A stretch of 64,000 bases of DNA from Druceiella hillmani (lineage: Eukaryota; Arthropoda; Insecta; Lepidoptera; Hepialidae): NCBI GenBank assembly GCA_039881145.1, contig JAYKKI010000052.1, forward strand, positions 13,085,001-13,149,000, written 5' to 3'. Both the position numbers and the translations under genes were made by a program. Below the pieces are notes generated by a model. The model was not told the DNA's origin and did no database searches. It saw only the letters and a program-made list of their open reading frames with translations. Shown here piece by piece: positions 37,737 to 50,639 of the stretch (position 1 is its first letter; each line of letters begins with the position of its first letter).

Positions 37737-39805
37737 GGTTATCACTGTGTCTTGCGTCTCTTTAGAATTAATCACCCTTGTCAGTTATAAATAAGGCCTA
37801 TTTATTTGCTAAAATTAAAAAAAAACTAAAGATTGATGGTGAATACAAATCAATATATTGAGTTAAACTATAATAATTAAATTATGCACGTATGTAAAGA
37901 CTACAGATGATATTGGAGTTTTAGGGGATGAACATTTACAATGAAACCGAATGATACAAGAGCGCACACGAAAATTAATCCCTCTGGGCACCAGTTAGGT
38001 GCTTTAGTGTAATGCTTAAAATTTCAAGCATATCCAAAATAGGTACTTTAAACATTTACATAAAAGTTAGAAAAGTAGCTCATCGGTATCTCGGTATCGA
38101 TATTGATATCTCTAATTTCAGTATGATATTAAACTAAAAGAACTGAATTGCAATTAGACCACAATTTCTACTCGCGTTCTTCAAACTGATATTATTTCTA
38201 CATAATAAAGAAGAATTGTATGTGACATTTGTCAAAGACGTGGGATGTGAGATACATGTCACACTATTAAACTGTAGAAATACGTTACAATTGATATTTA
38301 TTTAAATCTTACTAAGAATATAGAGGTACCAATTTCTTACAATGAGCATATTCGTGCTTCTTTTTAACTTATATGTAATTTGTTATCAGAATTGTCGCTT
38401 GAAAATTTAAAAAAAGCAATATGATATGGAAATGTTATATAAACTCGAAGTAAAAAATCAAAAGAACGTTAGTAGCAGTGTATTGCAACTGTCAACTTTT
38501 CCGTTACCATACTCTTTTTATTGAGCTTAGCAAATTAGAAACAGTTGGCGTAAGTTTTTTGATGGTAGAATTTGTTTCTTCTTCAAGAAAATATTTTGTA
38601 CATCTAAATTAACTAAGGTTAATATTTTTAAGAGTTAGAGTAAAACATTTTATTGTTAATTAGATCAAAATTATATATTTCTTTAATAATATTCGATTTG
38701 AATATATAAGCGTTTAAAGTGTAACATATTTTTATGCATCGCATGCTCGTCATATAACACCCGTCTAATGTCGAGAATAAGGAAGTTCTATCAAAGCAGA
38801 AAGAGAAAAAAACATGTAAAAGTGATAACAATATTTGCTTAAACTTTCTTTATAACACCCTTTTAGGCATAGTTTCTATTTTATACTATATTACAACGTC
38901 ATATAACACACATATTTTATAACTCAATACTTTCCTGAAATATGAAATTATTGGGGTTCCACCTTTTTTCCAATAATTTTCCAGTTCTAAAACAATTTTT
39001 CCATACCTTCGATATAGCCATACCTTCAATATTCTCACCTAACTGGGCTCTAAAATTGCGAGAGTAGATAATGAGATATTGCATGCAAAATGTTCCTTTG
39101 AATATAAAATGTTTAGTTTAGTTTTGTATTTAAGAAATGGACCAAAAATAAATTAAAAAAAGTTGGATAGCGGCGAATGCAGAGTAGAAGTGAAAATAAT
39201 TACGTTTTATGAGCTTTGAACAAAACGAGAATGTATTTTGAACTAGTATCCAAAAACAGGAAATAAAATTATGGAATCATGAGAAATAAAAAATATTGAA
39301 GTCAAATTACAAAATATAATTTAAAAAAATTGGAATTCAAAGCCATCAAGTCGAACGAGTCACATGTATTTTGCGTAATTTTACGAATGACCGGAAATGC
39401 AAACTTGCTACAATAAAGAGACCGAGACAAACAAAGACGCACTGAGAGGCATCGACTTGTAGAGATTCGGACGTGGCGCTTATTCATTAGTTTAATCTGT
39501 ATATTCGTTTCATGCTAACATGCACCGTAAAATGTTTCACGTTAATAAAAAATAACTTATTAACGAAAAAGACTGACTTCAAAAAATACTGAAAAAAAAT
39601 GTAACGCCCTTTGTTATTGAAAATACTTTTTCTGATTCACAAATTAAAAGTAAGTGCGAATAGGCTATCTATCTATTTATCTACATTTTCTGTAAAATCT
39701 TCTTTTTGCAGCCGGTGCCAAATAATATGGGTGAAGCAGAGATTATTTTTTCCAATAAAAAATGTTAATATTTTCTCCGTATTTTTTTGAAGTCGGTTCC
39801 TTTTT
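37737..39805. other. A+T-rich DNA, nothing recognised
   Basis: No gene supported. Near 39560-39580 and 39790-39800 are ACTTCAAAAAA and TTTTTTTGAAGT, an inverted pair that frames the start of the next array and may belong to the same repeat. Confidence 0.45.
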
Positions 39806-40316
39806 GTTAAAAATTTATCCTATTTTATACTTGGCTATTTGAAGACGGTTCATTTTTTGTAAAAAAGTAGTCTTTTCCATTTTTAAGGCCTAAGATATCG
39901 ATTGTTGTTCTCAAAATGTTATAAAATTGCAAAGAATTTGATATCTCATTTATTGAAATCAAAACAGTATTTGCCGTATACAATATACATAAATACATTC
40001 ATAAATACTTTCGGTTAAAAATTTATTTTACTTTATACTTGGCTATTTGAAGAAGGGGCATTTTTTGTAAAAAAGTTGTCTTTGCCATTTTTAAGGCTTA
40101 AGATATCGATAGTTGTTCTCAAAATATTATAAAATTGTAAAGAATTCGATAATATCTCATTTATTGAAATCAAAACAGTATTTGCCGTATTCAATATACA
40201 TAAATACTTTCTGTTAAAAATTTATCCTATTTTATACTTGGCTATTTGACGACGGTTAATTTTTTGTAAAAAAGTTGTCTTGTCCATTTTTAAGGCCTAA
40301 GATATCGATTGTTGTA
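39806..40316. repeat. Tandem array, 2.5 units of about 200 bp
   Basis: Units start at GTTAAAAATTTAT near 39806, 40014 and 40213. Each carries TTTATACTTGGCTATTTGA, TTTTTTGTAAAAAAG, CCATTTTTAAGGC, AAGATATCGAT and TTGTTCTCAAAAT, and the first two also carry CAGTATTTGCCGTAT then CAATATACATAAATAC. The third unit is partial. Identity between units is high, so the expansion is fairly young. No coding frame is present. Confidence 0.9.
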
Positions 40317-40510
40317 CCTTCATTATCAGACCCTGACCACCATTTGTAACCAAGTAACTTATCAAGTAATGCCAAATGAGGTCAAACTCTATTAATCTCC
40401 GTCACTCGATTGAGGAGTTATTTTACCACAATCTGGTTCCACCATCAGACCCTGGATACCGTCTGCTTTCTCTTGTTCATTGGGGAGTTCATCAGGATAT
40501 CTCTGGAGTT
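40317..40510. repeat. Decayed repeat with TCAGACCCTG, two copies
   Basis: TCAGACCCTG occurs at 40326-40335 and 40445-40454 in similar context (ACCTTCATTA before the first and TTCCACCA before the second). This suggests a 119-bp degenerate tandem unit abutting the previous array. Confidence 0.5.
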
Positions 40511-43365
40511 AATCATTAATTACTGAATATATTTATATGGAATCACCTAGGAAGTAGGTCTTATAATTAAAAAAAAAAAGATTTTTTAACATCAGTCTAC
40601 TTATTAAAAAGCTATGAGTGAACATACATAAACAATAAAAAAATAAAGTGGTTCAGTAGAGAATTACCACCTATTTTTTATGTTAGTAAAACATAATAAT
40701 TCCTCGACTTCTTAGTTGACCATCAGTGGTAATTTAATTTATATTAGTTTAATAGTTTCACATGATGAGGTAACAGCGTCAAAAAGAAACTTAATATTCG
40801 GTAATAATAAAATTTGTCTAATAAAATAAAGAAAGGATATAAAATTATTTTGCAAACGAGAGGCGAATATAACGTAAAACATACGGGCTAAATAAATTTA
40901 CTACTCAAAGAAAAATATTCATATTCTTAAATAGAGACCGAACTCCTATTCGTGGCCACAGCGAACGCCGACACGAGCTGTGAAGAACTCATAACAGAGG
41001 TAAATACTAACAAGATATACACTATTGAGGAAAATAAATCACAATGCTAAACGAGTTGTCTGCTGTGTATGAGAAGCGTGAAAATGGGCGGCGTGCCAAT
41101 TTTTATTGCGGCTTCGTTCAATATGGAAAATAACATGTGACCTTTTACTTTGTTGATACACGACCCACTTTAACTTAGGTGAACATTTGAGAAAGTCTTT
41201 ATGACAGAAGGTGTTTTAAAGTTAAGTATAAATCATTTATTAGACAGTAGTTCATGTGGAAAAATAAACTTAAAAATTATAATTTTTTATAACAGCTTGG
41301 TGGCAAGAAGAGAAAGATTATTGGATAATTGCTTTTCTGACTCCGAATAACGATTATATTTAATTACTCATCATAAGTCATTTCATTTATGAATCAGTAT
41401 CTATTTCATATTAACACTAATATCTATTAAAAGTATAGTATAACTACATACATTCATTAATAAACTAGAGAGGTTACGTAATACGTTTCTACCATCTTAC
41501 TCGCTTATTGATTAAAATTTTGAACAAAATGCAGTAGTCAATAGTCTAGACTTCTGCAAGTAGTTTCCTCTGCTAATCTATTTACGTATTTCGTTATTAA
41601 AATATAACTTATTTGAGAAGATAGGCATCACACTGGTACTGAAACAGCTGTGTAACTCCCAATGCCATCTGTCGACAAGCTTACAAGTAACGTAGAAAAA
41701 CTCGGTAAAACAGGGAGCTGGTACAACATAATGGTTCCACCTTCATACACACATGCTACATCTGGGTATAAATTTTATAGCTGAATGTACGTTATTTGTG
41801 TTTTCAATGATAATTTTCTTTTTTTTTTAATAAGGATAAAGTTTAATTAAATGCTATTGTATGCTGTGAAATTTAGGTTCATTTTTTTTTAAATTTGAAT
41901 GAACAACATTAATATAATGCATTTAAAACCCTTACCGGTCACTTTTTAATATTTTTGTTATTCTTTGCATATGTTATATGTGTGAGGATTACAAACAAAG
42001 ACTAAAATAATATGCGTAAAAACTAGCACGCATGCATTCAAGAAAACTTTGCATTTCCAAAATGCCGATAAATATCACTGATATACATCGTTTATTATTT
42101 CTTTTATTTCTTTACTTTATTCCACTTAATACGTTTGCTCGTTTGCGATTCTTGGTAATCTTATTTTCATATTTATCATTCGGTTTATTTTTATTACCGC
42201 TTAAACCTGTTTTTGCTCATGATTTATTTTGTTTTCTTCATTGTTTGTACCATTTTCTTCATTATGTGCTCTGTTTTTAATTTAGTTTTCCACGCATACA
42301 ACTGTGAGTATGTAATTTGACATGATTTTTTTCTGTACACAAAGTAATTTTTCTAGTTTATTCAAACTTTAATAACACGATCTGCGAACGTAAAATATGT
42401 CTAATATATTTGAAATAGAAATCTATGGGAATTTAGATATTGGTTTTCTACTTTTTACTTTTGAACTATTCAGTTTTGATATTAATGTCTGAAGAATATT
42501 TTAGATTCCCTTCATAAAGTTTTGAACTTACATAAGGAACGTTAATATTTCCTATTTTTTTCGTTTGAATTACTAGAGGTTTTGTAAGTATTGAACTCTT
42601 AATTTCTTTGTTTAAGTACTAATTATAAATTTATGTCGCTCAGTGTAGTATCATTTATACTGAGAATTGGAAATAAACTTCATACTATTGACTTTGAATA
42701 TTCTGTAGGATAGGAAAATATAACTTATCGTTTAAATAATGTTATCTTATATGATATGTATTGTTTTGTCTATTTTATTCCATATATATAAGTAATAGGG
42801 ATATTCTTGACAATTTTGAAATAAATGATTCAGATATTAGAAGCCATTGTCCTACAAATGTACATACAGAATTCAGTAATATACAAAATCAAAGACAGAA
42901 GCTAGTGATAACAAATATAAAGAGAAAGTCCCGCAATATAAAAAGATTCAAACAGAAGTCAGTAATATGGTTGTAGGTAATATTATGTAAATACGAATTC
43001 AATACAATGCAGAGACTTTACGTGTATTATAATATTTTACTTGTTATTATAAATTTGACACTAGTGCAAGTATACAAAAAAGATTAAAAAATTGATCCGT
43101 AACACTTTAAATATCATTGATAAATTATAACAGTATTTCCCGTTGCACTTAAATTAGTCATATCGACTATATTTTTTATTATGTCACTGAAGTGAGTGAT
43201 CATATTATAAATCTTAGTATTATAGTCAAAGAAATCTTTAGAAAAAATCTAACTCCTGTTATATTGTGGGAAATTTGCCCCAGTACCTCAAACCATAAGC
43301 CCTGGAACGGAAATAACAAAACAAATTAAATTCAGAAGGGAAGAAGGAATTCGCGTACCCGCGCG
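40511..43365. other. A+T-rich DNA, nothing recognised
   Basis: Small frames (42032-42280 and 42761-42976) are A+T-driven. Two less A+T-rich stretches (40940-41120 and 41630-41770) look unique but carry no interpretable signal. Confidence 0.5.
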
Positions 43366-43394
43366 GTGGATTACCATGTCAAAAGAATTTATGG
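43366..43394 (+). repeat. 29-bp dispersed repeat, copy 2
   Basis: It matches copy 1 at 37598-37626 at 28 of 29 positions and lies just after CGCGTACCCGCGCG. It is the only other occurrence seen in the window. Confidence 0.8.
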
Positions 43395-46300
43395 TCGCGC
43401 CCATGGTTTGTATCTCCTAGTCTTTTAAGGATAACGCAAGGAATAAATCATTGTTGATGCGCGATTTTTTTATTACAGCATAAAGTAGCAACATAAAGCT
43501 CGGATGTGACCCGTCCCGACTTAGGCGAGCCTTGGTTTTGTTGTTTAAATTTATCTTAAAACGTTAAGGGTATAGTTTCAGTTGGGAAGTAACATTTTTT
43601 GCTGCACATTCGGCCCTTTTAGGCAAATAAATCGAAGATAAGGGAGACTAAGTGATAAGAGTAGCCATGTAATTTGATCAGTTTATGATGAAAAAGTTAC
43701 GATAACGACTGCTGATGATATGTATATTATTTACAGTAAAATCCTTTATTTACAGTAAATATAAAACGAGATATTCAGGCTTTCGTTCGTTGTGAAAAAG
43801 AGGACTGCACGTAAGATAAACGGAAAAATAGTGAACACTTTGTCTATGTAATAGCTTAGAAGAGAGATATGTAACGCGTATTTTTAAAATTTATTACCCG
43901 ACCAGTACTATATAATAAATATAAATCGTATAAGTAGATGAATTATTTAAATTTAGTTAGTAAAAACAAAATAAAATCAATACTAATCATACATTAAGGG
44001 CATTGGTCGACAAGATCAATTGATACCGGTCTCTCTGTAATAATTATTAAAATAGAGTTTTTATTTTCTATGTACATTATTGACAAACTTATAAGTATAT
44101 TTATTAGAAATATTGGTTTATAAGTTAAAGGTAATAAGATACAAAAAGTCAATTGAAACATTTTTTTATCTATTTGGTACGAGATTAGGAAAAAAATATG
44201 ATGGAGATATATGAATTTATGTGGACGTTTAATTTGTTTAGCCAAGCTAGATTTCATGCCAGATTCGGCATTTCTTGCACGAAGTTTGCAATGCGATCGG
44301 TTAAAAACAGCTATCATATTGACAAAGACTAATATGCGCAATTACTAGCCTACTATTATATTCACCTCATTGTATTGAAGATTGCTTTGCAATATTTTCC
44401 AACCTTGATTAATACTAAGATTGGTTAATATTGCGGATAAAGGAGACCGGCAAAAATGGGCCCAGACGTCACACAGAAAAACATAATTATTAAAAAAGCT
44501 GGTATTTTTTAGAATTTTTAAAAACCAAATAATTCAGTAATTGAAAATCAGGAAAGTCAAAGAAATAGAATTATAATTTCTAATCATAATACGAAACAAA
44601 AAAGCTATTTCATAAATGCGCATATACTATATTTTTAAAATATAAAGGATTATTAACTGGAAATTAAAATAACAAAAAAAACATTGAATGGCATTCGTGA
44701 TAACTTTTTAGAAACGATTACAGAAAATAATCAATGCCTCTTTTTTTCATTAACATATAGCCTTTGCCCAAATTAATTAAAAATAATCTGTTAACAAACA
44801 TTGACAATGGTTCTATTGTTGTCTATGGCCCAACACTATATGGTTTTTTGCCAGTATCCTTTGACACTTAAGAATAGCACAAGCAGTTATTCGCAGCATT
44901 TTTACTGTTTATTGAGTGAGTGGTGAGGCTTTAATACGGAATCATTTGGAAATGTCACAATAGTAAATTCTAAGTAGCTAAATTAAATCTCCATTTATAT
45001 AATTTTGTTTCGCTAATAGCAGGATTTTCACTTAGTTGATGCAATATTTTAAGGTTGTTTTTCCGGCATTAAGCCTTGAATATATAAATTTATAAATATA
45101 TATGACTTTCTACTAAAATTATTTTAAATATTTTTTTTGGATTAATGACTTAGTAAACAATGACTGTGATAGTCCACAGTCATTACGAATCAGTGTTGTT
45201 TAAAAATAATTATCTTTTAAAAATGTTGGATCTTATTACTGGAAATGACCATTACTTTTATTAACGTTAGCTATTTTCAGTAATAAAAACAACGATCAGA
45301 TTTTTTTGTTATAATTTTTTGGTGAATAAATTAACGTTCCATAGTTTTTCTGAAAATTTTTAAATTAAGACAATATTACTATGTAAACATATATACATAA
45401 CTTTGTCTATACTATTATTTTTGGGTGAAAAGTCTAAATATGTATAAATTGGTTGAAAAGTCTTAAAGCAAAGTAAATAAACAACCAAAAAGATTTGTAG
45501 TATTTATAAAACTTTAGTAAACAATTCGGTTTTTTCACAGAAAATATAAATAAGAAAATGAGTGAAATAAAAAAAGGTAAATTTACTGGTAAAAAGTAAA
45601 TAATGGATAAATGGTCTCGTGACTTACTTCTTATACGACAATTAACTCGACTGTTAATTAACAAAAAGGTCAAATCATTTACTGTTTCTGTCATTAAATA
45701 AATGAAAAAAATGCATTTAAAAATTGTATTTTAAACAAATAAACCGAAACGTTTGAAAATTGTAATAACGGTGTACGAAATTTTATCACAGAAAAAAATT
45801 TAGAAAAAGTAAAATACTCTAAAGTAGAAGTTCCTGGTATGATAATTAATATTTTGAAGATTTTTGGTGATATTTTATACTTTAGACTCCAAGGAATAAA
45901 AAGAATTAAAGCACTCTATAAAGACAATCTATTTTGTTGTTTTGTGGATACCATTTTTCTTTTTACGTGATTTGATGGAAGTATTATATTTAAATCCATG
46001 TATATCAAGAAAATGTAAATATATAAAACAAAATTTTTTTTAATATTGCAGTCAAAAAGAAGAATGCTTTTTCAAATCAGTTTTATTCAATTTATTTCTT
46101 AAATTTGGCAACATTTTTATGTTTCATTAAATCACAATGTTTTTGGAATTGATAATAATTGGTAATATCGTTAAAATGTGATGTTTCAATGACGTTAATT
46201 GTTATCAATGACACTTAAAGCGATATTGTGCACATAATGCAAGACAATAGTTTTATTTCCTTCTCTTTTTATTAACGGCTAAGCTTGCAAAAATGTAATT

Positions 46301-47482
46301 CAATGTTATGAAATTAAGCAGAAGTTATATTAATTATCATTTTAAGAATTAGTTACATAACAAAAATTTACAATCAAAATCTGTACAATTAGACTTAAAT
46401 TTGTTGTTTACTAAATATTAATAAGAAATATAATTTTTTTTTAAATATTGTACGTTTTAAATGGGTCTATTTTCCCTACAAAAATGATAATTAGGTTATA
46501 AAATGTAAATAAAAAAAAACTACGTTAGAGACAAAATAAAACAATAAGTCTAGGAATTTTTTAAATAACGAACACAAAACTTAAAATAAAATTATTTATT
46601 TTGTCGGTCAATAAAAGGTTTTTCAAAAAAAAATTTACTTTCAAAAACATTTCTACTATATATATATATTTCTACCAACTTGATTTATTATGTTTCACAT
46701 TAACCACGTAACAGTAATTCTAAAAAAAAATTTTTTTAATTTTTGTTCTTCCGAACTTCGGTCAAAATTTATAGGAAAATATTCTTTACGATTTTCCCTA
46801 TAGGAATGTGTGCACATTTGAAAGATTTACGTAGATGTAGATACATCAAATTTTAGCCTGATATCGATATATACCTTGGAAAAACCGACTGTGACATAAG
46901 TCTCTCACAGACAAACGAAGCGAGTGAAATAAGGTTTTGGTTTAATTTTTTTAAAATAAGGACAAAGATATAAGACAGAAAAAGATATCAATATAAAATG
47001 TCATAAGTGATATTATAAATGTGAAAGTAAATACTTTGTCTCATTTTTACGCCTTACTCAATCTGTGTCTCAACAAATAAGTCTAGAAAATGTTATACAC
47101 ATATAGCCCGTATTACGGAAATCAAAGTAAGATCCTTATCTTGAAATATAATTTGTTTATTAAAAAAAAATACTCCATTAGAATGTAATTATCCATGTAT
47201 GTACAGCAAGTGGGTAATATACTACCTAGCCATTTCCAATGTTAGTCTTTAAAAAAAATTTCTCAATAATATTACTTTTAAATTACGCTCTCATTTTTTT
47301 CGCGAAAGCAAGTATGATAATATATAGAACTGCTTTTCATAAATTTATTTAAAATTTTGCAAAAAAATATAACATAAATCAATACCAAAATATACTTGAA
47401 AATTATATATTTTATACAAATTAAGCCAACTAAATAACTTTAAAATCCATTTTATAATGATTAAATGAAACCAATTTAAGTG
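43395..47482. other. A+T-rich DNA with one hairpin, no gene supported
   Basis: Frames at 43994-44341 and 45434-45694 (both minus) show no recognisable domain. A stretch at 46735-46960 (TTCCGAACTTCGGTC, then AGACAAACGAAGCGAGTGAAA near 46913) looks like decayed interspersed repeat, but I cannot name it. A perfect hairpin lies at 45159-45184. Confidence 0.45.
45159..45184. repeat. Perfect 10-bp hairpin with 6-nt loop
   Basis: AATGACTGTG and CACAGTCATT flank ATAGTC. Confidence 0.85.
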
Positions 47483-48275
47483 AAACGTTCATATTGCAAG
47501 TTATCTTTAAAGTCATTTTTATATTCATTCCTCTTTTTAAATGTTCATCTTTTATATTATAAAACTGACAAAATACGCTCCTCTACAAATTTTAAACTAT
47601 CAATTTCAATTTATAAATTTTAAAACTTGTAATAACCTTCTTTTGTATATATTTCTCCGGATTGATGACCAATCTCTGCATCATAAAAGAGGGCGAACAT
47701 TTGATTATGTGAACTTAAAATAGTCCATCTCGGCGGAGCATCCATCCAACTCCCATTGAAAATTGCTATTTCATCTATTACAAGTTTCAATGGGGTCCTT
47801 CTAGCAGGTGGCGTTGCGAGGCGTTTTAGCGGGTGGGCATGGTTACCTGGAGGAGTCAATACGATGGGCGGGCAGAGGTCGAAGTTCACGGACTGGCCGC
47901 CCCCGAGATAAGAGGGTCGATTGTCCGTCCTTACCAAAGCGGGCTGGTCTTTATTGGAGATCTTACAACTCATATGCTTGAAAAAAGTGAGTGTGAGTCC
48001 GAGAGTCAATGGGGACATTATGGGACTCGTGTCCGTCATGTAAATTAAAATTGATTTTGAAGACCGAGATGTGTCTGAAATAAATGACAGGAAAACGTAC
48101 ATTTTTCCTTAGTCACAGAAATAGTATAAAACCGTTATTTAACGATATTCTTTTCACAAATTATATAAAATATTTCGTTTAATGAGAAGTGTAAAAATAA
48201 TTTATATATATTGAGTTGTATCTTAAAAAATTAAATTTTATTAGATATCAATTGAGATTCCTGTTTAAGTCACAA
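47483..48275. repeat. Segmental duplication block A, 5' part
   Basis: This aligns colinearly with 58195-59084. Shared words in order include TCATATTGCAAGTTATCTT; CATCATAAAAGAGGGCGAAC against CATCATGAAAGGGACCGAAC; ATTACAAGTTTCA; GGTTACCTGG; TTCACGGACTGGC; TGAAAAAAGTGAGTGTGAG; and TATTAGAT followed by TTCCTGTTTAA against TAGTAGAT followed by TTCCTATTTAA. Divergence is considerable, with many substitutions and small indels. The core at 47700-48050 is much G+C-richer than the flanks. See the open frame listed separately. Confidence 0.8.
47620..48102 (-). CDS. Unrecognised 160-codon frame in a repeat
   Basis: This is the longest frame in the window. I recognise no domain. The middle (about residues 55-110) is rich in Pro and reads QSVNFDLCPPIVLTPPGNHA, then PLKRLATPPARRTPLKLVID. 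The diverged copy in block B keeps the same minus-strand frame over its best part (QSVNFNLRPPIMLTPPGNHD, then PPLERF) but is broken by stops on either side. The differences I compared by eye fall mainly at codon positions one and three in similar number, so there is no clear sign of selection. The start ATG is simply the first in frame. It may be a fragment of a transposon protein, a chance frame in a GC-rich repeat, or a lineage-specific gene. I favour a repeat-derived frame. Confidence 0.2.
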   Translation of the reverse strand: MYVFLSFISDTSRSSKSILIYMTDTSPIMSPLTLGLTLTFFKHMSCKISNKDQPALVRTDNRPSYLGGGQSVNFDLCPPIVLTPPGNHAHPLKRLATPPARRTPLKLVIDEIAIFNGSWMDAPPRWTILSSHNQMFALFYDAEIGHQSGEIYTKEGYYKF

Positions 48276-48548
48276 GAAAACAATTTCGTCCATTATATTA
48301 AAAACTCTGGCAGGTAGATGGGCGGATATGACGATGATTTTTGGGTTCTTTGTATTGGTACTTAACACTGAATTTGTAGTTGATGAAAAATTCAGATATT
48401 TCAAATATTGCTTTCGTTCACTTGAAAGAAAAAAAATTCTATGTAACACGTGTATTTAGTTATTAAAGTCCTTATTTTAGATACGGACTATTTATAATAT
48501 AAGTAGTATTTTGCTCTAAGCTTAACTCGCGTAGACTATTCCTTTTTT
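48276..48548. other. A+T-rich interval inside block A
   Basis: It aligns only weakly with block B (for example ACTCTGGCAGG and ACTCTAAAAAA, and CTTGAAAG against GTTGAAAG), then loses similarity. No gene is seen. Confidence 0.4.
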
Positions 48549-48623
48549 AAATTTCAGTCAAATTTTTAAGTTTCAGTCGTTCTGGCCACACACGACTGAA
48601 AGTTAAAAATTCAACTAAAATTT
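48549..48623. repeat. Foldback with about 32-bp arms
   Basis: The left arm (48549-48580) ends GTTTCAGTCGT and the right arm (48592-48623) starts ACGACTGAAAG. They pair over about 27 of 32 positions with 11 bases between. It lies in the stretch present in block A but missing from block B, so it probably inserted after the duplication. Confidence 0.7.
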
Positions 48624-48689
48624 AAAAAACAAATCGTGGTTCTAACATTTTCGATTTAAGAAAACCTATGGATCAATTACAATCTCGCT

Positions 48690-49130
48690 ATCACTATCAC
48701 AAATTATCATGAAAATATTTTTCCTACACAAATTTAATCACCTTCTTTTAATCTCTCAGGGATTGAAACTCGGAAAATGCTTAATTTTAAGTAAAAATAA
48801 CCAAGTTTTAAGTAAAAATTGACATAAACATATTTTCGCCCATACAGATTTAGCTACTTCTTTTCACCCCCTTAGAGGTTGAATCTCGAAAAACGCTGAA
48901 ATACGTGTTTCATTATTTGTATTGAAGAGCATTAATGAAAAGATCCTCGTGGAAATTTACAATAAAAATATTTTTTCTATACAAATTTTACCATCTTTTT
49001 TTATCTCTTTAGGGAAAGAATTTCAAGCAATATCTTCTTAAACGAAGCCTCCAGTATAAAATCAACATCCTCTCCAAATTTCAAATTGCTATCATTTGCG
49101 GTTTGGGCTGGGCATTTATTGTGGACTTAT
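48690..49130. repeat. Decayed tandem repeat with CTCTTTAGGG-type units
   Basis: Three units of about 120-140 bp share ATATTTTTCCTACACAAATTT or a variant, then CTTCTTTTAATCTCT, AGGGATTGAA and TCGAAAAA words. The end reads CAAATTTCAAATTGCTATC, then GCGGTTTGGGCTGGGCATT, which resembles a phrase common in arthropod interspersed repeats. That last point is from memory. It is absent from block B. Confidence 0.6.
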
Positions 49131-49169
49131 AGATTATAGGTATTTGCTAGATTATAGTCTGTTCATAGT

Positions 49170-49480
49170 AATCAAATTCCTAAATGCCAGAAGTCAAGTG
49201 AACCAGTGTCATTGCAATTCAAAATAGTTCACAGTTAATCACATTAAGAAGAATAATAAATAATCTGCGACTATCTATAAGCAGAAGTAAATCAAATTTA
49301 GAATATATTTTATATTGATGTGGATATAATGTACAACCATTGATTTTTTTAATTTGTTTCTGGAAAAAAAAACAGAAATAAATTAATTTAGTTCGAGTGT
49401 TTAAATCACGTATATAATCTAGGAACAAGTATAAGCTACGTTTGCAAAATCTAGAAAGTACACCTAACAAAAATACATAG
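49170..49480. repeat. Dispersed repeat, copy related to 50.75-51.15 kb
   Basis: Words such as AAATGCCAGAAGTCAAGTGA, TGTCATTGCAATTC, CACATTAAGAAGA, AGAAGTAAAT and ATATTGATGTGGATA recur in the same order at about 50755-51130. The mariner relic sits between this copy and the next, so the repeat may have been split or duplicated around it. Confidence 0.65.
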
Positions 49481-49668
49481 CGGATTTATTCATAAGTTAG
49501 TGTATAGTTTACAGAAATAAACAATCAATTATACCGGTAGCTTGCATGAATGGTAATGAACTCGTTAAGATTCTGATTAATTCTTAGTATTCATTTATAC
49601 TATAAATACATTTTAAGTTTAAGATTATAAAAGAATATCTATATTAATTAGAAACTGTTATTAAAATG

Positions 49669-50575
49669 TTAGGTTGACCACAAATAAACGCACTACGTTA
49701 ATTCATCAGTTAGCTCATTTGGAAACAGAATATTCCTACTTCCTCCTTAAAGTAAAAAGTTGTTTTTCTATTGCAGTATAAAGAGCATGGGACTGGGTCT
49801 GCAAGATAACGCTAATTTGACCTAGGGTTCAGGAGGTACCGCGTGGATGGACAACTTTTTGAAGAGATCAACATTTCATTCTTTGAATCTTTGGAACCAG
49901 TTCTTGACTGTATCGTTAAATAATATACCTTCACCCATTATAATGTAACAGTACACTAAACTGCTTTTGTAATTTTCCTAGTTTCTTTGTTCTTTACTCA
50001 CCGAAGTTCAGTTGCCTAATGAATAGAATATCGAACCCCGCGCTCTTAATATATTGTGTCAATGACGTCTGAGACCTTTGTATAACGTTCCCGTAATCTT
50101 TGTAAGTAGTGAGTTTTTATTAAGTTGCTAATATAATACTTTAGCGAGGACAAAATCCGTAATGAAAACTAAATATGGCAATAGATCGAACAAATTTGTA
50201 AATAAATATGACTAATGGGTGGAGAATCTGCTTAAATAAAGAGAGGGTGATCTCCAGAGCTCCTTAAGTGCTATTATGCCAGTAACCTCAACAATTAATA
50301 ATGGTAATTAAAATGATTAATGTCTGTTCTTGTAACAAAATTGATAAATATTGTATATGACAATGCGTTTATTCATTAAAATAAGTACTGTCATAAATGA
50401 TAAATATTATATGTGATAACATTTTTATTCAGTAAAGCACGTATAGTCATAATTACTTAAAATGTTTGTATGACATTGTAACGTCTAAAGCCTGGAATGT
50501 CATAATACAGTATTAATGTGGATGTTAGATTGTTTGATTTCGTTAGTTTAAATTTGCAAGTCGACAAAAGGTGTT
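49669..50575 (-). mobile_element. Mariner relic, copy in block A
   Basis: It starts TTAGGTTGACCACAAATAAA, like the terminal inverted repeat of irritans/mellifera-type mariners. It aligns over its length with 59789-60672. On the minus strand an N-terminal DNA-binding piece reads MGEGILFNDTVKNWFQRFKE (49879-49938), a stop, then NVDLFKK. This is the second helix-turn-helix of mariner transposase, followed by the place where RSGRP should be. Below it, a broken frame reads VKLALSCRPSP. The catalytic DDD region is absent, so this is an internally deleted, non-autonomous copy. The far (N-terminal) end of the element is uncertain. Confidence 0.6.
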
Positions 50576-50639
50576 AGGTTAAAAATTCAAATTGATGTAA
50601 AAATTACAATTATTTGAAAGTTACGGGCTCTATTGAACA

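Noticed and set aside
50030..50045. GGGTTCGATA on the minus strand, resembling a tRNA B box
   Set aside because: No A box or cloverleaf around it, and it lies inside the mariner relic.
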